Shown here: positions 1 to 6,371 of the stretch, piece after piece
Numbering within the stretch: position 1 is the first letter of the stretch
Layout: every line of letters begins with the position of its first letter
Assembly: GCA_014729665.1 (NCBI GenBank)
Contig: WJJO01000398.1
Coordinates: forward strand, 1 to 21,380
From: Caldifarciminota bacterium
Lineage (GTDB): Bacteria; Hydrothermota; Tepidihabitantia; B3-TA06
Reading direction: 5' to 3'
Length of the DNA stretch: 21,380 nucleotides
Notes under the pieces: generated by a model
The model's input: the letters and a program-made list of their open reading frames with translations, nothing else
Databases searched by the model: none
Told to the model about the DNA's origin: nothing
Program-made: the position numbers and the translations under genes

Positions 1-98
1 CGTGTGCATACGTCTTAAAGAATCACAATCCCTCTCGTTAAAAAGTAAGCGCAATTCATTGTTGAATGGAGGTAATTTACAGACGAAGGTGGTTACGG

Positions 99-127
99 TT
101 GACCGGCTGGGCTTGTTAAGGTAAAAT
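99..127 (+). promoter_or_regulatory. Predicted promoter of the GH18 gene, leaderless geometry
   Basis: TTGACC (99-104), a 17-bp spacer and TAAAAT (122-127) match a sigma70-type promoter at 5/6 and 5/6 positions. Only five bases separate the -10 box from the GTG codon at 133. A start point 6-7 nt after the -10 box would therefore fall on or one base after the first base of that codon. No transcription data are available; this is inferred from geometry. Confidence 0.6.
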
Positions 128-132
128 CGACT

Positions 133-1431
133 GTGATTATTGAACTGTGCCTTTTGATGCTTGCGGCCAACCCTTGGATTTCCATCCACCATTATCAAAA
201 CCTGCGTCACCCCTACCAGAAGACCTACATCAACCTCGTTACCGAGAACACCCCTGCCGATCTTACCCACCTGGTATACGGATTCATGCCGCATTGGAGA
301 GGTTCTTTTACTCCGGAGATCAATACAGATTACCTGACTCACCTTGCCTGGTTCGGTATCGAACTGGATTCCGGAGGCGGAATCCAGGATTCACACGGCT
401 GGCCCGATGACTGGGATAAACTCAAGAGGGACGTTCAGGGAACAGGCACCAGATTCGATCTTGCAGTAACCTGCTTCGACTGGACCGGGAACAAGGTTCA
501 CGAACTTCTTTCAATACCTGAGAACAGAACAAGGGCTATAGAAACGATCCTCACTCAAAGCCAGGGATGCGATGGGGTAAACATCGATTTCGAGCGCCCC
601 GAATCGGCTGACAAGGTTCTGTTTGCAGATTTTATCCGAGAGCTGGCGGACTCCCTTCACACGCAGGGGATGGAAATTACAGTTGACGTTACCGCGGTCA
701 ACTGGGGGGAAAGGCTCGATGCTGAGGCAATTGCATCGGCGGCAGACTATCTCTTCATAATGGGGTACGATTACCACTACTCGCGTTCTTCCCAATCCGG
801 ACCGGTTGCCCCTCTGGAAGGAGAGACCTACAACGTCACAAAATCTGTAGATTACTATATAGAAAAAACGGAAAACAGGGCAGATAAGATAATCCTGGGT
901 GTCCCCTACTATGGATACGACTGGCCGACCGAAACCAAAGAACCGTACTCCGAAACCGAAGGTACGGGAACGGCGTATATCTACTCCTCGGCCCTATCCG
1001 CCGGTGAGGTATATGGAATCGAGTGGCACGAGGAAACATCCACACCCTGGTACTTCTACCGTGAAGAAGACGGTTTCCGTCAATGCTGGTTCGATGATAC
1101 GATGAGTCTGGCCTTAAAATACCGGCTGGTAAAGAACAGGGACCTTGCCGGAACAGGTATATGGGCACTGACCTACGATGCGGGGAAAAATGAACTTTGG
1201 GAACTCATCGCGGAACACTTCGTAACCGGCGACGTAGAAGAAAAAGTGATTGTGAAGGATACGCTTGACGTTGCAGGGATATCCACCAGATGGAAGATGA
1301 AAAGGTTCTTAAGAAGGAACCCGGAATATGAACTCTACGACATCGGAGGACGCATCCTGAAAAAGCCCGAACGCGGGGTGGTATTCTTAAAGGGGTGCGG
1401 GACGGTCAAGAAGGTGATTCTGATTCGGTAA
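133..1431 (+). CDS. Glycoside hydrolase family 18 protein (chitinase-like / YaaH-like), secreted
   Basis: This 432-residue protein is a GH18 TIM-barrel enzyme. The family cleaves beta-1,4 bonds next to N-acetylglucosamine in chitin or peptidoglycan by substrate-assisted catalysis. The catalytic motif DGVNIDFE is at residues 147-154 with E154 as the expected proton donor. The fourth-position Asn instead of Asp is common in the spore-cortex (YaaH-like) branch. IMGYDYHY (209-215) and GIWALTYD (342-349) are further barrel-strand motifs. The N-terminus has a short hydrophobic stretch (residues 2-12) without a clear positive n-region, so export is likely but the signal is weak. Residues about 375-432 form a small C-terminal module ending LYDIGGR...GVVFLK...KKVILIR, like the sorting-type tails of secreted FCB proteins. 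The start is GTG. There is no Shine-Dalgarno site, but a promoter ends five bases upstream. Its 3' end overlaps thiE, which converges on it, by 26 bp. The substrate cannot be decided from sequence. Confidence 0.88.
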   Translation: MIIELCLLMLAANPWISIHHYQNLRHPYQKTYINLVTENTPADLTHLVYGFMPHWRGSFTPEINTDYLTHLAWFGIELDSGGGIQDSHGWPDDWDKLKRDVQGTGTRFDLAVTCFDWTGNKVHELLSIPENRTRAIETILTQSQGCDGVNIDFERPESADKVLFADFIRELADSLHTQGMEITVDVTAVNWGERLDAEAIASAADYLFIMGYDYHYSRSSQSGPVAPLEGETYNVTKSVDYYIEKTENRADKIILGVPYYGYDWPTETKEPYSETEGTGTAYIYSSALSAGEVYGIEWHEETSTPWYFYREEDGFRQCWFDDTMSLALKYRLVKNRDLAGTGIWALTYDAGKNELWELIAEHFVTGDVEEKVIVKDTLDVAGISTRWKMKRFLRRNPEYELYDIGGRILKKPERGVVFLKGCGTVKKVILIR

Positions 1432-2080
1432 AAGGGAAACTCTCCAGCTCCGCGAGGAACCCCGAAACCGCCTCTGCCGGATCGCGAGCCGCGAATATAG
1501 CGGATATAGCCGCAACACCGTAGCACCCTGCATGCATCATCTCCCCTACCCGTTCCGGGGTAATACCCCCTATAGCGTAGACCGGAACCCGGGCATGCTT
1601 AATAAGCTCTTTAAACTCATCAAGACTCGGCATAACCTTTGGTTTAGTGGGTGACGGGTAGGGTGAAGACAGCCCCAGATACGAAATAACCGGCTCACCC
1701 CACATGGCTACCCTTTCCGGACGGTCGTAACAGGTAATCCCGATTACTGCCGAAGACCCCAGCACCCTCCTGCTTAAGCCCACCCGGGGATCGTGGATTC
1801 CCAGATGCACGCCGTCCGCCTGGATAGACCTTGCCAACTCAGGTGAATCATCCATTATCAAAACAGCCCCGAAATCCCGCGTAAGTTCCCGTATCCGGCG
1901 GCTTAGTTCAAGGCGCTCGGCGTGCGGGGTTTTCTTGAATCGGAGTTGAATAAGCCTGACCCCCGCATCCAGCACCACCCTTACCTTATCAAACAGTTCT
2001 TCATTGGGAACGATTGCCTCATCGGTTATCGCATATAGACGCGGCAGATTCATCCGTAAACCACGGGGTCTTTGCTTCAC
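1406..2080 (-). CDS. thiE: Thiamine-phosphate synthase family protein (ThiE/TenI fold)
   Basis: ThiE joins hydroxymethylpyrimidine diphosphate to the thiazole phosphate to give thiamine phosphate in the cytoplasm. The 224 residues cover the whole family length. LYAITD (15-20), LIQLRFK (43-49), ADGVHLG (88-94) and AIGGITPERV (169-178) are clear family motifs, as is the phosphate-binding GVAAISAIF near 188-196. Several usually conserved positions differ: the IND-R motif reads IMDD (75-78), and the GP.fpT.TK loop reads SSPYPSPTK (138-146). The thiazole tautomerase TenI is a close relative, but its catalytic His is not seen after the GIT strand, which favours ThiE. The GTG at 2080 is preceded by TATAAT at six bases. 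An internal ATG at 2053 (residue 10) would also keep the conserved core. thiD lies 78 bp upstream on the same strand, which supports the pathway assignment. Confidence 0.85.
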   Translation of the reverse strand: MKQRPRGLRMNLPRLYAITDEAIVPNEELFDKVRVVLDAGVRLIQLRFKKTPHAERLELSRRIRELTRDFGAVLIMDDSPELARSIQADGVHLGIHDPRVGLSRRVLGSSAVIGITCYDRPERVAMWGEPVISYLGLSSPYPSPTKPKVMPSLDEFKELIKHARVPVYAIGGITPERVGEMMHAGCYGVAAISAIFAARDPAEAVSGFLAELESFPFTESESPS

Positions 2081-2086
2081 ATGACG

Positions 2087-2115
2087 ATTATACCGCTAAT
2101 CTAGAGTAATGTAAA
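2087..2115 (-). promoter_or_regulatory. Predicted thiE promoter, leaderless geometry
   Basis: On the minus strand, TTTACA (2115-2110), a 17-bp spacer and a perfect TATAAT (2092-2087) lie in the thiD-thiE gap. Six bases separate the -10 box from the GTG at 2080. This lets thiE be transcribed without the upstream genes, probably from the start codon itself. I found no TPP riboswitch here, and the gap is too short to hold one. Confidence 0.65.
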
Positions 2116-2158
2116 GCCGGAATTAAGAAAACATAAATCCCGGTATCGTTAACCCGGA

Positions 2159-2953
2159 TTAAGGCAGATGATTGATTACAGGCGTACCCTTACCCGGATA
2201 GATCAAATCCGACAGCTTGCGGTCGATATAGGCCTCGGCTGAAGCCACGGCATCGGCCAGGCTGGAACCGCGAGCGAGAAATGCGGTTATCGCAGCAGAT
2301 AGGGTGCAGCCGGTTCCATGCACCCTTTTGAATCCACGTCTTTGCTTTACGAACCTTCTCGTCTCAGACCTGTCCATAAAGAAGTCGACGACCTCTTCCT
2401 CGTCGAGATGACCGCCCTTTATCAGAACCGCGTTTGCACCCATCTTGATAAGCTCGCGGGCCGCGCCCTCAAGTATTCGGCTGTCGACTATAACCATATC
2501 CAGAAGGGTTTCGGTCTCGGGGATATTCGGGGTAACGATTACACCTAGAGGTATAATTTCCTTACGGTAGGTCTCTACCGTCTTCTTTTCGGCAAGCTCA
2601 AGGCCTGAACCGGCTGCAAAAACCGTATCGACTACTACTGGAAAGCCTGCTTTTTTTACAAAATCCGCTACTACGGGTAAGGATTCTTCAAGTAGCAATC
2701 CTGTCTTTGCCGCCTGCGGTTCGGTATCCTCCATCAGACATTGAAGCTGATCTTCTATCAAACCCGGCTCAACGGATACGGCATCCCTTATTCCGAAACT
2801 CGACTGTACGGTTACGGTCGTTATAACCGACAGCCCATGCAGACCCAATTCCGTAAATACCTTTAAGTCTTCCTGTATTCCTGCACCACCGGACGGGTCC
2901 GAACCCGCGATGGTCAATGCGGTCTTGACCTTTTTATTCTTCTCTTTTATCAA
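2159..2953 (-). CDS. thiD: Hydroxymethylpyrimidine (phosphate) kinase
   Basis: ThiD phosphorylates 4-amino-5-hydroxymethyl-2-methylpyrimidine and its monophosphate to make the pyrimidine diphosphate used by ThiE. The 264 residues have the family length. The N-terminal LTIAGSDPSGGAGIQEDLKV (13-32) is the ribokinase-fold substrate motif of ThiD, and GTGCTLSAAITAFLA near 213-227 is the anion-hole and ATP-binding motif. The usual DPV after the central strand reads DTV (VVVDTVFAAGSG), a mild variation. The start is TTG at 2953, inside the last codons of the upstream flavoprotein gene (20-bp overlap), with AAGGAG about ten bases upstream, so translation is probably coupled. thiE follows after 78 bp. 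No thiM or de novo thiamine genes are in the window, so salvage is the simplest reading. Confidence 0.95.
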   Translation of the reverse strand: MIKEKNKKVKTALTIAGSDPSGGAGIQEDLKVFTELGLHGLSVITTVTVQSSFGIRDAVSVEPGLIEDQLQCLMEDTEPQAAKTGLLLEESLPVVADFVKKAGFPVVVDTVFAAGSGLELAEKKTVETYRKEIIPLGVIVTPNIPETETLLDMVIVDSRILEGAARELIKMGANAVLIKGGHLDEEEVVDFFMDRSETRRFVKQRRGFKRVHGTGCTLSAAITAFLARGSSLADAVASAEAYIDRKLSDLIYPGKGTPVINHLP

Positions 2954-4730
2954 GTGGAACGTACTCCTTTTGCTTTCCTTTTTTATACCCGAATCCTATG
3001 CTGTGTTTGTGGCATCTCAGACAGCGAAGAGCCTCTTTTCTGTCCTCTCCCGGCGCCAGGCCACATAGTGTTTCTCTGTTAAGAGCAATCTTCTTAACCT
3101 CTAAAATCTCGGAGAACCTTTCCCGCACCTCTGGTTTCTTCTTTTTCCATGCAGCCCCCTCAAGTCTTTCAATCCCGAAGTCTAAATCAAACTCATTTAG
3201 TCTTGCAAACTGCCTGCCCAGAAACCGGGGTCTGAGAAAAAGGTCTATCTCTTTGGCGGCCCTGCGTCCGTCAGCCACCGCTTCTACGACCGTTGATGGT
3301 CCGTTGACCGCGTCACCTCCGGCAAAGATATTGCGACGACTGGTATGAAGTCTGTGGGGGTGAACGGTTATCTTACCGTAGACGTCGCTTGCTACGGTTA
3401 GTGTTTCCAGCATCGAATAGTCGGCTTCCTGTCCAACTGCAACGATCACGGCCTCTACGGTCTCTATCCAACGCTCTTCGGTCAGGGGGATAATCTCCGA
3501 ACGCCTGCCGTGAGAGTGCTCGACAAGTTTCATAGGACACAGGTGAAGTTTCCTGACCTTCCCGCGCCCCTCAAAGCTCAACGGCCCTGCAAGAAACCGG
3601 AATTCGACACCTTCGCGTTCCGCCTCCTCAACCTCTCCGGCATAGGCGGGCATGTGTTCCCGTGCGCGCCGGTAGAATACGATAACCTTCTTTGCTCCAA
3701 GTCTCAAGGCGGCGCGTGCGGAATCGACCGCAGTGTTTCCTCCCCCCAGTACAGCGACGTGTCCTTTGAACTTGTATGTTTCTTTCCCGCTGCACACCTT
3801 ACGCAGGAACTCGAGCCCGGGGATTACCCCTTTGAGCCCTTCACCTTCCAGCATCAGAGGTCTCGGCCTTGATGCCCCCATTGCAAGATAGACGGCATCG
3901 TAAGCCTTCTCAAGATCGGTCAAATCGAGATCCTTGCCCAGTATCCTGCCTCCGTGAAACCTTACCCCCTCACTTGAGTGTAATATGTAGCCGATGTCCT
4001 CAGCCAGGGCCTTGCGGGGCAATCTGAAACAGGGGATGGTTGATGCAAGAAGACCACCGGGCGTATCGGAGCTGTCGAATACGTCCACCTTGTATCCCAG
4101 TCTCCCCAGAAAGTAAGCGCAAGTCAATCCCGAAGGCCCTGCACCAATCACCGCTATCTTCTGGGGGTATTGAACCTCGAAGGTCGGCACCGTGTGGTCG
4201 GTTCTTCGCTCCTGTGCGCTTCTCTTCAGCGCCCTTATGGCTATCGGTTCCTCTATCCTGGTTCGCGTACATACGTCCTCGCATGGCGCCGGGCATATCC
4301 TTCCCAGTGTGGCCGCAAACGGGGCGCGTTCCCTTATCAGTTCGTCGGCCTCCGAGTGTCGACCTGCGGCAACAAGGGCAACGTAATCGGGGACGTTTAT
4401 ATCGGCGGGACATTTCCCCCGGCAGGGAGCAATCGCAAGCCTGGTGCCGCGATATGCATCCAGTGCCATTATAAAATAGTATAACAAAAATGCCGCACCA
4501 ATAAGGAGCCAGACTAAAAACACGTACTGGGAATAGTTATTTTCCTTTAACCGGGGTATTAGGAAGATGGGTGTTATCACAAACAGGGCATTCAGGATGA
4601 GGCCTGTTATACCTATTCCTATTCTGCCTGCCGCAAGTTGACCCGTCCCCGGGATAACCAGGGACAGCAGGAGATAGAGTCTTCTCCTCTTAAGCTCCCT
4701 TACCCTGCGCTCTCTGAGGTTAAAACTCAT
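2934..4730 (-). CDS. GltD-like FAD/NAD(P) oxidoreductase with N-terminal membrane anchor
   Basis: The 598-residue protein combines a membrane region with a flavoprotein of the glutamate-synthase small-subunit family. Residues 1-95 are basic, then have hydrophobic stretches at about 18-34, 38-60 and 70-90. The first contains a PGTGQ...GR motif like small TM2-type membrane domains. Residues 98-160 form an iron-sulfur region with C103, C107, C146, C150 and C154. Dinucleotide folds follow at VIGAGPSG (194-201) and VLGGGNTAVD in the middle. The FAD C-terminal motif is NIFAGGDAVNGPSTVVEAV. A CxxC pair (C570, C573) in the EALRCLRC motif sits at the very C-terminus. The family passes electrons between NAD(P)H, FAD and Fe-S clusters; the partner here is unknown. 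Its ATG overlaps the stop of the outer-membrane protein gene by 11 bp, and its own end overlaps thiD by 20 bp. No good Shine-Dalgarno site is visible, so coupling is likely. I would not call it glutamate synthase: no large subunit is nearby. Confidence 0.85.
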   Translation of the reverse strand: MSFNLRERRVRELKRRRLYLLLSLVIPGTGQLAAGRIGIGITGLILNALFVITPIFLIPRLKENNYSQYVFLVWLLIGAAFLLYYFIMALDAYRGTRLAIAPCRGKCPADINVPDYVALVAAGRHSEADELIRERAPFAATLGRICPAPCEDVCTRTRIEEPIAIRALKRSAQERRTDHTVPTFEVQYPQKIAVIGAGPSGLTCAYFLGRLGYKVDVFDSSDTPGGLLASTIPCFRLPRKALAEDIGYILHSSEGVRFHGGRILGKDLDLTDLEKAYDAVYLAMGASRPRPLMLEGEGLKGVIPGLEFLRKVCSGKETYKFKGHVAVLGGGNTAVDSARAALRLGAKKVIVFYRRAREHMPAYAGEVEEAEREGVEFRFLAGPLSFEGRGKVRKLHLCPMKLVEHSHGRRSEIIPLTEERWIETVEAVIVAVGQEADYSMLETLTVASDVYGKITVHPHRLHTSRRNIFAGGDAVNGPSTVVEAVADGRRAAKEIDLFLRPRFLGRQFARLNEFDLDFGIERLEGAAWKKKKPEVRERFSEILEVKKIALNRETLCGLAPGEDRKEALRCLRCHKHSIGFGYKKGKQKEYVPLDKREE

Positions 4731-6210
4731 AGCTGAATGCCGCCCCGGCGCTCAGATGATTCAGCGCACCCAGATCCGGCACGTCCGGATCGGCTTCTGC
4801 GAGGAAGTTTGTAAAGAAACCGGTTGTCGTATTAACCCGGATACCGAGGTCAAGTTGAACGGCCTGGTAAGAAAGGGTTGTAGAAACCCCGAAGAAGAGT
4901 GCGGGAATCGTATAGATGGGGACCTCCTCTATCTTGGTTACCTTGTAGTAGATTCCCTGGGAAAAACGTAAAGGCACCTTCCAGTCGTAGCCGAAACCGG
5001 TACCGAAGAAAACCTCGGATGTACCCTTTCCCCATGTCTTTACCAGATTGAGCACCGCGTCGATTATCCAGTCTCCGGGGTGAACCTGGAAGCCTGCGTT
5101 GAAGTTAATCCTTGGTGGAAGAAGCAGTCTATCGACGGTATCGATTTCGGATACCGTCGCGTAATCGTAGCCCAGTTCAGCGGAGATAACCCCGGTAACG
5201 GTTCTTTCCTCTTCGTCAACCTCTATGTTAGATGCCTCGAGGCTGGCAAGGTAGGGGAATCCGGTTCGCTGTTGGCTTCCCTGTTTTTCCCTTCGGAGTC
5301 TGGAGCCGGAGTCGAATCCAAGGGATGCACCAAGGTTCAGCGAATTCCATTCCTTCTGTGCGCCCGCGGCTATACCGAACTCGTTGCCCGTGATCGTGGT
5401 GTAGTAGCTGTTGAACCTGGCCTCCTCTTCGATATCAACCTGGGCGTCTATATCAACCTCCCACTCCTCGGATTCGGTGTACACGTTGATAATACTCGGA
5501 TCAAGACGCAGGGAGGCGCTGTCGGTATAGTCTATCCAGCCGTTGAACTTCCTCCATTGTAACGCTAATCCCCAGTCGATCTCTTTAATCTCGGTGGCTA
5601 CAAAAACCGTCAAGGGGGTCGATCTGAGTCTTATGCGGCTGTCTATGGTAAAAATCCCGCCGGTCTCACCCTCCAGCTTGAGGATAATGGGAATATCCCC
5701 CACCGGCTCCGGGATACCGGGATCGGGTATCGTATCTGCAAATTCGTAATCGGCGCTGAATGAAAACTCCCCGTAAGACGTCACCTCCGATTGAAATCTG
5801 TCACCCTCCATGTACGACAGACCGATTACCACCTCACCTATGCGAAGTCCGGCACCGCCGTAGTAGATACCGGAATGCTCCGCCGCGTAAAGTGAGAGGG
5901 GTATATCAACTATACCTACAACCGGGGCATCGATTACCACCGTTTGCTCGAGTCTTCCCCTGCGCCCGAATCCTGCGACTATCGCGCCTGCAGCCCTGTC
6001 TATGGATGCACAAGATGCGGGATTGGCAACCGCTCCGTTCATCCCGTGGGCAGCCGCCGGATTGTTGTACTCGTAGTTGACAAGATAGAGATAAGGGGTA
6101 ACGTAGTTATAAACTACCGCTCCCTTCAGGGAACCTTGCAGTCCGAACTCAACCGATGGTTCATCTGCACAAAGGGCTGCAAGAAGCATCACGATAACTC
6201 TCATCCCCAT
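4720..6210 (-). CDS. Predicted outer-membrane beta-barrel protein, unknown function
   Basis: I do not recognise the family by name. The 496 residues begin with a short signal-like segment (MGMRVIVMLLAALCA). They continue with alternating hydrophobic/polar strands rich in Tyr, Gly and aromatic residues, and end in Phe (AGAAFSYEF), as outer-membrane barrels do. The region NPAAAHGMNGAVANPAS near residues 50-66 resembles the start of FadL/PorV-like barrels, where an N-terminal NP.A segment precedes the first strands. A transport, lipid-uptake or secretion-accessory role is possible, but sequence alone does not decide. The gene is first in an overlapping minus-strand unit with the flavoprotein and thiD. 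Its ATG is six bases from a near-perfect promoter, and no Shine-Dalgarno site precedes it. Confidence 0.72.
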   Translation of the reverse strand: MGMRVIVMLLAALCADEPSVEFGLQGSLKGAVVYNYVTPYLYLVNYEYNNPAAAHGMNGAVANPASCASIDRAAGAIVAGFGRRGRLEQTVVIDAPVVGIVDIPLSLYAAEHSGIYYGGAGLRIGEVVIGLSYMEGDRFQSEVTSYGEFSFSADYEFADTIPDPGIPEPVGDIPIILKLEGETGGIFTIDSRIRLRSTPLTVFVATEIKEIDWGLALQWRKFNGWIDYTDSASLRLDPSIINVYTESEEWEVDIDAQVDIEEEARFNSYYTTITGNEFGIAAGAQKEWNSLNLGASLGFDSGSRLRREKQGSQQRTGFPYLASLEASNIEVDEEERTVTGVISAELGYDYATVSEIDTVDRLLLPPRINFNAGFQVHPGDWIIDAVLNLVKTWGKGTSEVFFGTGFGYDWKVPLRFSQGIYYKVTKIEEVPIYTIPALFFGVSTTLSYQAVQLDLGIRVNTTTGFFTNFLAEADPDVPDLGALNHLSAGAAFSYEF

Positions 6211-6216
6211 GAGATG

Positions 6217-6244
6217 ATTATAAACCTTATGGATTTAGTGTCAA
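6217..6244 (-). promoter_or_regulatory. Perfect-consensus promoter of the outer-membrane protein operon, leaderless geometry
   Basis: The minus strand carries TTGACA (6244-6239), a 16-bp spacer and TATAAT (6222-6217), 12 of 12 consensus bases. The ATG begins at 6210, six bases after the -10 box. The expected transcription start therefore coincides with the A of the start codon. Confidence 0.75.
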
Positions 6245-6316
6245 GCACCATGGATAATACTGAACTAACCAGGATGGTCAATGTAGAAATCTTTGAAAAG
6301 AATCGTAGTTGTTGGG

Positions 6317-6345
6317 TTGACATAATCGGTATTGCCGCCTAATAT
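6317..6345 (+). promoter_or_regulatory. Predicted promoter of the subtilase-TPR lipoprotein operon
   Basis: TTGACA (6317-6322), a 17-bp spacer and TAATAT (6340-6345) precede the TTG start by 26 bases, leaving a leader of about 20 nt. The leader contains AGGAGG at 6362-6367, four bases before the TTG start. It is divergent from the promoter at 6217-6244, and the two -35 boxes are 72 bp apart, so a shared regulator could act between them. I see no obvious operator palindrome there. Confidence 0.7.
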
Positions 6346-6371
6346 TTCGATATTCAAACCCAGGAGGACTT

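Noticed and set aside
66..98. ATGGAGGT at 67-74 as start or ribosome-binding site for the GH18 gene
   Set aside because: The ATG at 67 is not in the GH18 frame, and the GGAGG lies about 60 bases from the GTG, upstream of the promoter.
2081..2158. TPP riboswitch before thiE or thiD
   Set aside because: The thiE gap holds only a promoter, thiD starts inside another gene, and I found no CTGAGA-type core motif.
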